64,000 nucleotides of DNA from Methanofollis tationis (GCF_013377755.1 NZ_JABXWR010000001.1:445104-509103), one strand, 5' to 3'. Positions 27,075 to 36,256 are shown, numbered from the stretch's first letter. Program-made: numbers and translations. Notes: generated by a model not told the origin, from the sequence alone.

Positions 27075-27417
27075 TTTTTCATACCTCTTTTGTGATTGGT
27101 GTGATCCCAGGACGCGTGCCATCCGGCATGTCTATCGGTCTCCTCCACTCCGGGACGTCGGACACACGTTCATGAACGGATCAGGGACGGACTGGGTCAT
27201 CTGCATTAATATAATTGTCGGGATATTTTTTGTGACAATGGGATCCTCTCCGTCTTCGGTTTTTATGAGGATGGGGCGGAGTTTCACAGAATCATCTTTT
27301 CAAAAATGTGGGGGGGGGGAGGTCTCATCCGTGCCCTCCTGAGAAGAGTTTTGTCCTGGCGTTCTACGGCCTGATGCAAAAGTGGCTGCGAGGGGGACGC
27401 CCTGCAGCAGGGGCCGT
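27075..27417. other. Intergenic region with promoter of the FAS1 gene
   Basis: About 340 bp without recognised gene. It contains AT-rich sequence around 27208-27238 (TTAATATAATTG, ATATTTTTTGTG), probably promoter elements for the FAS1 gene on the minus strand, and a run of nine or ten G at 27310-27319. The transglutaminase-like gene upstream on the same strand ends here. Confidence 0.4.
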
Positions 27418-28947
27418 TCAGCGCTCAACGGCCCTGAGTGTGATGCTGAAGCCCTCCATGCCGGCGAGATTGATCTCGCCGTCTGCCGTATCGGCAACGA
27501 TCGCCGGGTACTGCCTGACGATCCTGAAGACGGCGTCGTCGTCCGGCAGGGGCGGGTCCAGTGGTGCATCGACGTTCTTCTGGATCACCAGCCGCGTGGG
27601 GTCGAGGTTTGCGGCGTAATACTGCTTGAAGATCGAGCGTTTTTCGTCGGAGATGGGGACCCAGTCGGCAGCATCGGCGACCGTCGGATCGACCGGCACC
27701 CACCCGTATCCCGGCAGGTAATACTGGGCCCAGAAGTGCGCGCCCGGCGCATCGGCAAGGATCATCTGGTAGCCCCCGATGGCGCGGGCAGGGATCCCGA
27801 GCGACCGGCAGAAGGCCGAGAAGAGCATGCTCTGCGTGCCGCAGTCGCCGTGCCCGGTCTCGAACATATGGGTGGATTCGGCCACCTTCGGCACCCTGGC
27901 GTCGAGCGACAGGTGCGGGACGTGGCTGTACGGATAGGTCTCGATGATGGAGGCGTAGATCATCTCTGCCTGGAGGTGCGGGTTCGTCTCGTTCCCGACG
28001 ATCTCCCGCGCCTTCGCCCGGACCGCGTCCGTGATCTCGATGTTGCGTTCGGACACCGTGTAGAGGAGGTACTCGGGATCGCTCGTATCATACTCCCCGA
28101 CCTGCTCTGGATCGATCTCGAAGCGCTGCTCATATGAGGTGAAGGTGATATCGGCGGCGATCGTCAGGTCGCCGGTGACCGTCTCGACCGGGATCTCGTA
28201 GTAGACATACCCGATGGGACCGGTTGTCACCGGGCCTTTGACGATGGCGTCGGCATAAGAGAGGTTGGCGACGGTGACGTTCGTCTGCGATTCGGTCTCG
28301 ACCGGGAGGGGGTACCAGATCCTGATCGTGCCGGTTGCCGGGAGGAGGTCCCGCGGGATCTCGAGTCGCTCGGTCCCTGCATAGTGTATCGGGTTCACGT
28401 ACGGCCCTTCGCCCGCGGGCTGGTCCTCTGAGAAGACATAGCGGGCGACGAAATCGAAGTCCAGCGTGGATGCGGTGTGTTTCTGCATCTCCTCAGGGTG
28501 CGCATAGAGGTAGTTCTGTGCGACATCGTAGAAGTAGAGCGTTTCGTTATCCGAGACGATCCGCTGGGCGCGGTGTTCGAGCCAGTCGCTCACCTCGTCG
28601 TCGGTGATGCCGGGGACGCTCTCACGCAGCGCCCCCTCTGCGGCTGTGGCATTGAGGGGATATTCCATGACCGTCCAGCTCGCCCGGAGCATGGCGTCCC
28701 TCGCCTGCCGCGCCGACGCCGCATCGCCGGCTTCGGTGGAGAGGGTATGGGATTTTGCAAAGTGTTCTTCGGCGGTCCGGTAGTATGCGGCGGCGTATGC
28801 GGCCGCTCCTCTGGCATAGGCCTCGTCGGCGGCGGAGAGAGCAGGTGTGACGGCCCCGGTCTGTTCGTCGGGCGCGGCCGTGCACCCGGCCGTGAAGAGG
28901 AGGAGTGCGGATGCGATCAGGAGAAGGGCGGGCAGATGATCGTTCAT
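27418..28947 (-). CDS. Transglutaminase-like lipoprotein
   Basis: A 509-aa exported lipoprotein: signal sequence with lipobox LFTAGC (Cys21). The N-terminal part (about 40-130) is Ala-rich and helical, TPR-like. The central beta part (about 190-290) is followed by a transglutaminase-like cysteine protease fold with triad Cys (GHGDCGTQSMLFSAF), His (GAHFWAQYYL) and Asp (VPVDPTV). Such archaeal proteins act on peptides or cell-surface proteins outside the membrane. The ATG at 28947 is used because the lipobox requires it; the upstream part of the open frame is unsupported. Confidence 0.87.
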   Translation of the reverse strand: MNDHLPALLLIASALLLFTAGCTAAPDEQTGAVTPALSAADEAYARGAAAYAAAYYRTAEEHFAKSHTLSTEAGDAASARQARDAMLRASWTVMEYPLNATAAEGALRESVPGITDDEVSDWLEHRAQRIVSDNETLYFYDVAQNYLYAHPEEMQKHTASTLDFDFVARYVFSEDQPAGEGPYVNPIHYAGTERLEIPRDLLPATGTIRIWYPLPVETESQTNVTVANLSYADAIVKGPVTTGPIGYVYYEIPVETVTGDLTIAADITFTSYEQRFEIDPEQVGEYDTSDPEYLLYTVSERNIEITDAVRAKAREIVGNETNPHLQAEMIYASIIETYPYSHVPHLSLDARVPKVAESTHMFETGHGDCGTQSMLFSAFCRSLGIPARAIGGYQMILADAPGAHFWAQYYLPGYGWVPVDPTVADAADWVPISDEKRSIFKQYYAANLDPTRLVIQKNVDAPLDPPLPDDDAVFRIVRQYPAIVADTADGEINLAGMEGFSITLRAVER

Positions 28948-29083
28948 GGTGGATAATTTCTGCGGATTGCTCAAAAAAGTTCTGATTTGAAAATAGTTCT
29001 GTTTTTTTGCTCTTTTCCGGTGGGGAGTGCACCGCATACGACCGGGCGCCTTATCTGCACCCCGTGCAAACCTTTCCTGTATC

Positions 29084-29758
29084 ATGCAGCGTGCGGATGA
29101 AGAGATGGACACACTCCTGGCCTATGTCGAGACCTTCTTCAGGCAGTCGGGCGCCCACGGCCTCGACCACGTCCTCCGCGTCACCCGCCTCTGCGAGGAG
29201 ATCGGCCTGGTCGAGGGTGCGGATATGCGTGTCCTGATCCCGGCCGCCCTCTTCCACGACATCGCCCGCCCCCTGGAGGAGGAGAGCGGCGTCCCGCACG
29301 AGGAGGAGGGGGCGCGGATCGCTGAAGAATACCTCCGGTCGATCGGCTACGACGCCGGGCGCATCCCGACGATCGCCCATTCGATCCGCACCCACCGCTA
29401 CAGCACCGGCGCAAAACCAGAAACCCTGGAGGCGCGGATCCTCTCTGACGCCGACAAACTCGACGCGATGGGAGCGGTCGGGATCGCCAGGGCGTTTCTC
29501 CAGGCAGGCGAACGCGGCGGCGGGATCGAGGACGCCGACCGGCACATCCATGAAAAACTGCTGAACCTATCGGCCCTGATCTCCACCCCTGCCGCAGCGG
29601 CGATCGCCGAACGGCGGCACGCCCTCCTGCAGCGGTTTGCCGACGCACTCGAGGAGGAGACCGGCCTCACCTCTCCGGCAGGACCTCCCGTGCAATCGAG
29701 CAGAAATACATCCTCTCCCCGAACGCAACAAAGGTCCGGGATACCTCGACCTCGATGA
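29084..29758 (+). CDS. HD-domain phosphohydrolase
   Basis: A 224-aa HD-superfamily protein: HGLDHVLRV (first His), FHDIARP (HD doublet) and DADKLDAMG (last Asp) form the metal site; the order fits the YedJ/YpgQ-type nucleotide phosphohydrolases. The ATG at 29084 is the first in a well-coding stretch; the earlier codons read as non-coding. Its last 30 residues overlap the 3' end of the convergent HTH-PAS gene by about 90 bp and are poorly structured. Confidence 0.82.
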   Translation: MQRADEEMDTLLAYVETFFRQSGAHGLDHVLRVTRLCEEIGLVEGADMRVLIPAALFHDIARPLEEESGVPHEEEGARIAEEYLRSIGYDAGRIPTIAHSIRTHRYSTGAKPETLEARILSDADKLDAMGAVGIARAFLQAGERGGGIEDADRHIHEKLLNLSALISTPAAAAIAERRHALLQRFADALEEETGLTSPAGPPVQSSRNTSSPRTQQRSGIPRPR

Positions 29759-31064
29759 TCCTCCCGTCCTTCCGTTTATGCGTCGAACGCGTCCGCTCTT
29801 TCACGCCGGGTGAGGCCCCGGCCTGCATCCGGTCCCATTGCGCCTTTGAGATCGACGGGTTGATCTCGATGACCGAGATCCCCTGGAACTCTTCTGCGGT
29901 ATAGCCCAGGAGTTCGCCGGCCGTCTTGTTGGCCTTGTACACCCGGCCGGCCTCGTCGAAGAGGATGATCGAGTCCGAGGCGTTGTCGAAGGCGAACTGC
30001 GTGAAGAGCAGTTCCTGTTCGAGTTCTTCCTTCTCCCTGATCACGGTGACCAGCGCCATGTTCGCCTGCTGCATCTCCTGCGTCCGTTCCCTGATCAGGG
30101 CCTCAAGGTTCTCGTGGTAGCGCTTCAGCCGGTCTTTATCGTTTTTCATCTCGGTGATGTCACGGCCGAGGGCGTGGCACTCCAGGAGCGTTCCGTCTTC
30201 GCCGAAGATCCCCCTGAAGGTCCAGCGCTCCCAGCAGACCGATCCGTCCTGGCCGACCGTCCTTACGTCCGTGGTGAAGGCCGGGGCGGCCGGCGAGAGG
30301 GAGGAGATGCCGCGCCTGATCCCCTCCCGGTCGTCAGGCGAGAAGAGCGAGAGAAAACGGAAACCGGCCAGCTGATCGCGGCCCCTGCCGAGATGAGCGC
30401 ACAGCGCCTCGTTGACCGAGGAGAGCGTCATGTCCGGCCTGATGTGGGCAACAAACTCGGTCTGGTCGGCGATGAGCGCCAGATATCGTTTCCGGCAGAG
30501 GTCCCGCTCTTCCGCCGCCTGCCTGCACGCCGTCTCGTCCACCAGCACGAGGGCGCACCCGTCCCTTCCGGTGTCGAAGACGACCGGGAGGTAGTGGACC
30601 GTGAGGTGGAGGCGTTTCCCGCCGACGAACGTCTGCACCTCTGCGCGTGACCGCACACCCTGCACCGCATCGTGGCAGCGTGTCCCGACCTCCGGGTCCT
30701 TGAAGAGGGCGAGGGGGATGTCCTTCACGCCCGCACCGTAGATCACGTCGAGCGGGCAGGCAAGGAGGGAAAGGGCCTCTGCATTCACCATCACCACCTC
30801 AGACCTGCCGTCCAGGACGATCGCCGGGTGGAGGCAGAAATGGAGGAGGGTGGAAACCGGCATCCGGCGGACCAGGGAGTAGTTTTTCGCCGCCCCGATC
30901 TCTTTTCTGTCGATATCGCCCTTCAACTTCAGCATGTCCAGGTACTTCGCGCTGGTGTTGCGGTGAAGGTGCAGTGCACTGGAGATCTCGGTGATGCTCA
31001 GTCCTTTCGGATATTTCTTCAGCAGTTCCTTTATCGCAACGATGTCCTGAAAATTACCATTCAT
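29667..31064 (-). CDS. HTH-PAS sensor regulator
   Basis: A 465-aa protein: an N-terminal helix-turn-helix (about 5-65, with GLSITEISSALHLHRNTSAKYLDML), followed by three PAS-like sensor domains (about 72-185, 190-310, 345-460) and a coiled coil around 312-345. There is no kinase domain, so ligand sensing probably acts directly on DNA binding. The type is common in Methanomicrobiales. It is divergent from the acetyl-CoA synthetase gene, with 157 bp between starts that contain a TATA box and near-identical repeats, so it may control that operon. Confidence 0.87.
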   Translation of the reverse strand: MNGNFQDIVAIKELLKKYPKGLSITEISSALHLHRNTSAKYLDMLKLKGDIDRKEIGAAKNYSLVRRMPVSTLLHFCLHPAIVLDGRSEVVMVNAEALSLLACPLDVIYGAGVKDIPLALFKDPEVGTRCHDAVQGVRSRAEVQTFVGGKRLHLTVHYLPVVFDTGRDGCALVLVDETACRQAAEERDLCRKRYLALIADQTEFVAHIRPDMTLSSVNEALCAHLGRGRDQLAGFRFLSLFSPDDREGIRRGISSLSPAAPAFTTDVRTVGQDGSVCWERWTFRGIFGEDGTLLECHALGRDITEMKNDKDRLKRYHENLEALIRERTQEMQQANMALVTVIREKEELEQELLFTQFAFDNASDSIILFDEAGRVYKANKTAGELLGYTAEEFQGISVIEINPSISKAQWDRMQAGASPGVKERTRSTHKRKDGRIIEVEVSRTFVAFGERMYFCSIAREVLPER

Positions 31065-31086
31065 CTGCCGGTCTCTCCCATGGGAT

Positions 31087-31166
31087 AATGCACTGCATAT
31101 TTGTTGTGCATACCCAGGATTTATACTATTTCACCGGGATTATCATGGGTAAATGCATGGCATATT
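31087..31166. promoter_or_regulatory. Shared regulator/acs promoter with two 15-bp direct repeats
   Basis: AATGCACTGCATATT (31087-31101) and AATGCATGGCATATT (31152-31166) match at 13 of 15 positions. Between them lies a likely TATA element, GGATTTATACTATT (about 31118-31131), about 75 bp or more before the acs ATG. GCATACCCAGGAT and ATCATGGGTAAATGC form an additional imperfect inverted repeat inside. The arrangement suits binding by the divergently encoded HTH-PAS protein. Confidence 0.5.
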
Positions 31167-31221
31167 CTGCGCCGCCCGGGTCAGGTCGGGCTGGCGCCAT
31201 AGGTCATGCAGGAGAGGCCCG

Positions 31222-33114
31222 ATGCCAGAAACATTCGACGTAAAACTGGAGAAAAAGACCTACCGTCCTGATCCGTCCTACCTGGAGGGGTCAAGCATGG
31301 GGGACTGGGAGACTGCATACGGCCGTTTCATGGACGACCCCGAGGGCTTCTGGGCCGGGATCGCCGGGGAACTGGAATGGTTCAGGACATGGGACCGGGT
31401 GAAGGAGTGGAAGCACCCGTATGCCCGCTGGTTTACCGGGGCGAAACTGAACATCACGCACAACTGTCTTGACCGCCACGCCGCCGGGGACCGCCGGAAC
31501 AAGGTCGCCCTGATCTGGCGGGGGGAGGAGGAGGGCACCGAGCGGATGTACACCTACCGCCAGCTCCACCGGCTGGTGATGCGCTTCGCCAACGCCCTCA
31601 AGAAGATGGGGATCAAGAAGGGGGACACCGTCTGCATCTACATGCCCCTGGTGCCCGAGCAGGTCGTTGCCATCCTGGCCTGCGCACGGATCGGCGCCGT
31701 CCACAGCATCGTCTACGGGGGGTTCGGGGCGGCCGCCCTCCATACCAGGATCAGAGACGCAAAGGCAAAGATCGTCATCACCGCCGATGTGGGGTTCAGG
31801 CGGGGCAAACGCGTGCCCTTAAAGACGATCGTCGACGAAGCGGTGATCAACGCCTCCAGCGTCGAGAAGGTCATCGTCCTGCGGCGGACAAAACCGCTGC
31901 TGGAGCTGATCTCTGAGATGGAGGTGGACTTCGACGAGGTGATGGAGGGCATGGCGCCGGCCTGCGAGCCCGAGGTGATGGACGCCGAAGACCCCCTGTT
32001 CATCCTGTACACGAGCGGCACCACCGGGACGCCGAAGGGGATCGTCCATACCTGCGGGGGCTATATGGTGGGGACGTATTACACGAGCAAGTACGTCTTC
32101 GACTTAAAGGAGAACGACATCTACTGGTGCACGGCGGATCCGGGCTGGATCACCGGGCACAGCTACATCGTCTACGGCCCGCTGGCCGCCGGCGCCACCG
32201 TGCTGATCACCGAGACCGTGCCCGATTACCCTGACCCGGGCACCTGGTGGCAGATCGTCGAGGAGTTCGGGGTCACCATCTTCTACACGGCGCCCACCGC
32301 GATCAGGATGTTCATGCGGTTCGGGGAGGAGTGGCCTGGCCGCTACAACCTCACCTCCCTGCGGATCCTGGGGTCGGTGGGCGAGCCCCTCAACCCCGAG
32401 GCCTTCGAGTGGTACTATCATGTCATCGGGAAGTCGGCCTGCCCGGTCCTGGACACCTGGTGGCAGACCGAGACCGGGATGCACATGATCGCCACCCTGG
32501 TGGGCGAGCCGATGAAGCCCGGGTTTGCCGGGCGGCCGATTCCCGGGGTCGTCGTCGACGTGGTGGACCGCGAGGGCAACCCGGTGCCGCCGGGGATCGG
32601 CGGGCTGCTCGTGATCAAGGAGCCGTGGCCCTCGATGATGCGGACGGTCCACGGCAACGACGAGCGCTACCGCACCTACTGGAACACGATCGACGCCTGC
32701 TACACGGCCGGCGACCTGGCGGTCAGGGACGAGGACGGGTATATCATGGTGCTCGGGCGCTCGGACGACATCATCATCGTGGCCGGGCATAACCTGGGGA
32801 CGGCCGAGGTGGAGAGCGCCCTCGTCTCGCACGAGGCGGTAGCCGAGGCAGCCGTCATCGGCAAGCCCGATCCCCTGAAGGGGCAGGCAGTGAAGGCGTT
32901 CGTGATCCTGCGCCTGGGCTTTGAGCCCGGCGAGAAGCTGAAGCAGGACCTGATCTACCATGTCAGGATGGGCCTGGGGCCGATCGCCATGCCCTCGGAG
33001 ATCGAGTTCGTCACCTCGCTCCCCAAGACGCGGAGCGGCAAGATCATGCGCCGCGTCCTGAAGGCGAAGGAGATGGGCATGGACCCCGGCGACATCTCGA
33101 CGCTGGAGGACTGA
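31222..33114 (+). CDS. acs: Acetyl-CoA synthetase, AMP-forming
   Basis: A 630-aa acyl-adenylate synthetase of full Acs length. Motifs in order: YTSGTTGTPKGIVH (P-loop), DTWWQTETG with the acetate-pocket Trp, GRSDDIIIVAGHNL hinge region, and PKTRSGKIMRR with the catalytic, acetylation-prone Lys. It makes acetyl-CoA from acetate, ATP and CoA for biosynthesis. GGAGAGG precedes the ATG at 31222; earlier codons are excluded. The OFA-type transporter follows by 13 bp, so the two probably form an acetate-assimilation operon under the divergent HTH-PAS regulator. Confidence 0.96.
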   Translation: MPETFDVKLEKKTYRPDPSYLEGSSMGDWETAYGRFMDDPEGFWAGIAGELEWFRTWDRVKEWKHPYARWFTGAKLNITHNCLDRHAAGDRRNKVALIWRGEEEGTERMYTYRQLHRLVMRFANALKKMGIKKGDTVCIYMPLVPEQVVAILACARIGAVHSIVYGGFGAAALHTRIRDAKAKIVITADVGFRRGKRVPLKTIVDEAVINASSVEKVIVLRRTKPLLELISEMEVDFDEVMEGMAPACEPEVMDAEDPLFILYTSGTTGTPKGIVHTCGGYMVGTYYTSKYVFDLKENDIYWCTADPGWITGHSYIVYGPLAAGATVLITETVPDYPDPGTWWQIVEEFGVTIFYTAPTAIRMFMRFGEEWPGRYNLTSLRILGSVGEPLNPEAFEWYYHVIGKSACPVLDTWWQTETGMHMIATLVGEPMKPGFAGRPIPGVVVDVVDREGNPVPPGIGGLLVIKEPWPSMMRTVHGNDERYRTYWNTIDACYTAGDLAVRDEDGYIMVLGRSDDIIIVAGHNLGTAEVESALVSHEAVAEAAVIGKPDPLKGQAVKAFVILRLGFEPGEKLKQDLIYHVRMGLGPIAMPSEIEFVTSLPKTRSGKIMRRVLKAKEMGMDPGDISTLED

Positions 33115-33127
33115 AAGGGGAGCGGAG

Positions 33128-34372
33128 ATGGAGGAGGTCAGGCTCTTCGGTATGGAGGCCGAACGGGGGCGGTGGCTGCTGGTGCTCGCCGGCATGCTCA
33201 TCAACCTCTGCCTGGGGAGCATCTACTCGTGGAGCGTCTTTGTGGCCCCGCTCACCGCGTATTTCACCGGGACGCTGGGCAGGACGGTGACGGCGGGCGA
33301 GGTGCTCATGCCGTTCTCCGTCTTTCTGGCATGTTTCGCGGTGACGATGCCCCTTGCAGGCAGGCTGATCGAGGGCTGGGGGCCGAGAAACGCCGCCATC
33401 GCCGGGGGCGTGCTGACCGGGCTTGGCTGGCTGCTGGCCTCGACGGCGGCCTCGGTGGAAATGCTTTACGTCCTCTACGGCGTTGTCGGGGGCGTGGGCG
33501 TCGGGATCGCCTACGGGGTGCCGGTGGCGGTCTCGACCCGGTGGTTTCCCGACCGCCGGGGGATTGCGGTGGGGCTGACCGTGCTCGGCTTCGGGTTCTC
33601 AGCCTTTGTGACCGCGAACCTCGCCGGGATGCTCATCGCCGCCCTCGGGGTGATGGCGACCTTCAGGCTCTTCGGCGTCGCCTTCATCCTCCTGGTCACG
33701 CTCTTCGCCCTCCCGCTCTCGTTCCCGCCCGACGGGTGGCGGCCGGCCGGGATGGCGGCGGGCGGCGGGGCGGCCGGGCCGGCGTGCGAGTGCAACCGGA
33801 GCGCGATGGTCAGGACCCCGACCTTCTACGGGCTGTGGGTCTGCTACTTCGTCGGCTGCCTGGCCGGGCTGATGGCGATCTCCATCGCCCAGCCGGTCGG
33901 GACCGAGGCGGCTGGGATCTCCCCGGCGGTCGCCACCGCCCTGGTCGGCTTCTTCGCCGTCTTCAACGGCGGCGGGCGGCCGCTCTTCGGCGCCCTGACC
34001 GACCGCCTGGACCCGGGCAGGACGGCGATGATCTCGTTCGCCCTGATCGGGGCGGCCTCCCTCCTCATGTGGCAGGCGCCGTCCACGCTGACCTATATCG
34101 CCGCCTTTGCGGTGCTGTGGGGGTGCCTGGGCGGATGGCTCGCCATCGCCCCGACGGCGACCGCCCGGTATTTCGGCACCTGCGATTATCCGCGGTGTTA
34201 CGGGCTGGTCTTTCTCGCATACGGGGCCGGGGCGATCGCCGGGCCGCAGCTGGCCGGCTACATCAGGACGACGACCGGGGACTATCTCGGCGTCTTCCCC
34301 TGGGTGCTCGGGCTGGCGGCGATCGGGTTTGTGGTGGCGTTTGCGATGCTGAGGGCGGGAAAATCGGGCTGA
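33128..34372 (+). CDS. OFA-type major facilitator (oxalate/formate antiporter family)
   Basis: A 414-aa MFS protein with twelve predicted helices. The start LLVLAGMLINLCLGSIYSWSVF and the loop RWFPDRRGIAVGL are typical of the oxalate/formate antiporter (YhjX-like) subfamily, which moves small mono- or dicarboxylates. Position 13 bp after acs suggests import of acetate or a related acid; the substrate is inferred from context only. A central hydrophilic loop (about 205-225) is Gly/Ala rich with two Cys. Confidence 0.88.
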   Translation: MEEVRLFGMEAERGRWLLVLAGMLINLCLGSIYSWSVFVAPLTAYFTGTLGRTVTAGEVLMPFSVFLACFAVTMPLAGRLIEGWGPRNAAIAGGVLTGLGWLLASTAASVEMLYVLYGVVGGVGVGIAYGVPVAVSTRWFPDRRGIAVGLTVLGFGFSAFVTANLAGMLIAALGVMATFRLFGVAFILLVTLFALPLSFPPDGWRPAGMAAGGGAAGPACECNRSAMVRTPTFYGLWVCYFVGCLAGLMAISIAQPVGTEAAGISPAVATALVGFFAVFNGGGRPLFGALTDRLDPGRTAMISFALIGAASLLMWQAPSTLTYIAAFAVLWGCLGGWLAIAPTATARYFGTCDYPRCYGLVFLAYGAGAIAGPQLAGYIRTTTGDYLGVFPWVLGLAAIGFVVAFAMLRAGKSG

Positions 34373-34380
34373 TTTTTGCC

Positions 34381-34471
34381 GGTTTTCCCGGGCCATGCCC
34401 CCCCCTTGCCGGGCGACCCCCTTCTTCGGGTATATCTCCCCTCCGGCCGGGCATGCAGGCCCACGGGAAAC
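34381..34471. repeat. Long imperfect inverted repeat after the OFA gene
   Basis: GGTTTTCCCGGGCCATGCC (34381-34399) and GGCATGCAGGCCCACGGG with AAAC (34450-34471) are complementary with small bulges and would form a stem of about 18 pairs in the 3' untranslated region of acs-OFA mRNA. It may protect the 3' end or be a remnant repeat. The rest up to 34545 holds no gene; AT-rich sequence lies at 34497-34580. Confidence 0.5.
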
Positions 34472-34545
34472 GGTAAGTTTTCTCCTCAAATCCCGGTTTT
34501 GCCCTTGATATGGTTGTTTTCTGAACGGCGCCCATATCGGGTAGA

Positions 34546-34792
34546 TTACAGTCCGGTTTTTCTAAAATAGCGACCTATATGGTATTTTTTTCGCCGGGAG
34601 AGGGGGCGGGATCGCCCCGCCCTCTTCTCCTCTTCCCACGTCCGCACCAGCCGGCCATAACGCCCCTCGCAGAGGCTCGTCCGCCCGCCCCTCCCCGCAC
34701 ACGCAGCACCGCCCGAGATCGGTCTTCACCCGCGAAAACTCGGTGTGGTCCAGCACGCCGGGGAGGGGCAGCACACCGGAGCGTCGTTTCAC
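34546..34792 (-). pseudogene. Frameshifted small Cys-rich (zinc-ribbon-like) protein gene
   Basis: GGGAGGTG sits five bases before a GTG at 34792, and the frame then reads VLDHTEFSRVKTDLGRCCVCGEGRA. A second Cys-containing segment with matching character, SLCEGRYGRLVRTWEEEKR, follows immediately but in another frame, running to a stop at 34546. Together they look like a small two-part zinc-ribbon protein that lost about 20-30 bases in the middle. A strong GC hairpin (GGCGGGATCGCCCCGCC) lies in the 3' part. I did not recognise a named family. Confidence 0.4.
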
Positions 34793-34859
34793 CTTTTCAC
34801 CTCCCTTCGATACCCTTCGACCGGGGTCGGAAACGGATCCGGGCCCATCGCTTGCGCAC

Positions 34860-35216
34860 ATCGACATTTCGCCATTGTTCCTCCGTTTTGAAGACGGCGT
34901 CTTTGATGCGGTCTTCTCGAACGGCTCCCTCTACGAATGGGAACCTGCGGGAATGGTCTTCGACGAGATCGCCCGGGTCCTGAAACCGGGTGGCCGGGTC
35001 TGCATCACCGATCCCCGGCGCGATCTCTCCCCTGAGATCTTCCGGGCGATGTGCGAGTCCTGCGACCCCCCGGAGATCAGGCCCGGTTTTGAGACCTCAG
35101 TGCGGGCGGCCTATACCCGCGAGGAGGTGACGGACCTGCTCGGGCGTTTGCGGCTTTCAGTCTGGCAGGTGATCGCCCACCCCTACGGGCTGATGATCTG
35201 CGGCAGGAAACCGTGA
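34860..35216 (+). pseudogene. Truncated SAM-dependent methyltransferase
   Basis: Only the C-terminal half of a class I methyltransferase is present: FEDGVFDAVFSNGSLYEWE (motif IV region), EIARVLKPGGRVCITD (motif VI) and the final strand. The SAM-binding GxGxG half is absent; upstream sequence in the frame (from 34743) is Arg/Pro-rich and unrelated, overlapping the 5' end of the small Cys-rich remnant. The protein cannot bind SAM as it stands, so this is taken as a gene remnant. Confidence 0.7.
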
Positions 35217-35267
35217 CGGGGGGCGAAGACCGATCCCTTCATCGCCCTCTCTACCCAACAACCGATC

Positions 35268-35696
35268 ATGGACGTGAACTTCTGCCGGCACTATGCCGGC
35301 GACGGCACGCCGCCATCGAACCGCTCCTGCAGGCACTGTCCTGTCACCGCCTGCGACCGGCTGTGGGGGCGGGTGGTCGCCCTTGCCAGGTCTCATGGCG
35401 GCGATGCGGTCCCGCTTCCCGGGACCCGTGCGTTTCTCTCCCCCAACCCGAAAAACCCGAATATCGTCCGGCTGCAGGTGAACTGCCGTTGGGGCCTCCC
35501 AAAAGAGGATTTTCTCTATTATATCGCCACCGGGCATGCGGGGATGGGGCGGAAAGGGCGGCGCACCGACCCCCGTGCCTCCCCGAGCATGACGCGGCAG
35601 GAGCCGTACGTGGGGGCGATCGTCGCCCTCCTCGGCGGGATGGAGTGCCCGGAGATCGCGGCCGTGCGGGCGGTGCAGCGTCAGGCCGTACTCTGA
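35268..35696 (+). CDS. Protein of unknown function with N-terminal Cys cluster
   Basis: A 142-aa soluble protein, not recognised. The N-terminus has NFCRHYAGDG, SCRHCPVTAC, that is four Cys and two His within about 25 residues, which could hold a metal or iron-sulphur centre. The remainder is globular with NCRWGLPKEDFLYYIATGHAG. It stands alone after the methyltransferase remnant and is convergent with the flavodoxin gene, 7 bp away. Confidence 0.65.
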   Translation: MDVNFCRHYAGDGTPPSNRSCRHCPVTACDRLWGRVVALARSHGGDAVPLPGTRAFLSPNPKNPNIVRLQVNCRWGLPKEDFLYYIATGHAGMGRKGRRTDPRASPSMTRQEPYVGAIVALLGGMECPEIAAVRAVQRQAVL

Positions 35697-35703
35697 ATGC
35701 CCC

Positions 35704-36204
35704 CTACCCGTTCCTGACCGGAAGGCTCTTCGCCCAGCGCCTGATCGCGTCCATATCCCGGTAGTCGCCCTCAGGCGTCTTCATCACCTTCAGCATCATG
35801 CGCAGGGGAAAGGAGAGCGCTTTGGCGTCGAGCTTGCCGGCGAAGAGACCGACGGAGACCGGGGTGACGAGGTGCACCGCGGGGTCGAGCGCCGCCTCGA
35901 CCTTCTGCCGGTTTTCAGGGGTGTCCTCGGCGATGAGGATCCCGACCGCAAAGAGGGCGACAGGGACCCGGCCGAGGTTCTTCTGGTGCCGTGTCACCAG
36001 TTTGAGGGCGTCATCAAGCCATTTTCCGGCGTAGACCGGGCTTCCGATGACGACCATCGAATAGGGCGCCGTATCGGTGACTTCGTCTGCCCGCATGAGA
36101 TCCACCGTCGCCCCCTCCTCCTGGAGCGCTGCCGCGATCGCCCCGGCCACCTCGCGGGTGGAACCGTACCGGGTGGCGTAGGCGACGAGTACCTTCTCTT
36201 CCAT
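35704..36204 (-). CDS. Flavodoxin-domain protein (HemG-like)
   Basis: A 166-aa flavodoxin-fold protein. The FMN phosphate loop is YATRYGSTREVA; the flavin-facing loops are GSPVYAGKW and FAVGI. Length and the region near VYAGKWLDDALKLV are like menaquinone-dependent protoporphyrinogen oxidase (HemG) and related flavodoxins. In a methanogen it could serve as an electron carrier or an oxidative-stress enzyme; neither is decided by context. Confidence 0.85.
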   Translation of the reverse strand: MEEKVLVAYATRYGSTREVAGAIAAALQEEGATVDLMRADEVTDTAPYSMVVIGSPVYAGKWLDDALKLVTRHQKNLGRVPVALFAVGILIAEDTPENRQKVEAALDPAVHLVTPVSVGLFAGKLDAKALSFPLRMMLKVMKTPEGDYRDMDAIRRWAKSLPVRNG

Positions 36205-36256
36205 ACCCTCCGGTCTTCCGGGGGCGCAATAAGCGTTCCGGGGGACCGCCGGTTCG

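Noticed and set aside
27310-27319. Run of nine to ten G as a phase-variation tract
   Set aside because: It lies between genes, outside any coding frame or promoter spacing that I can define, so slippage would have no evident effect.
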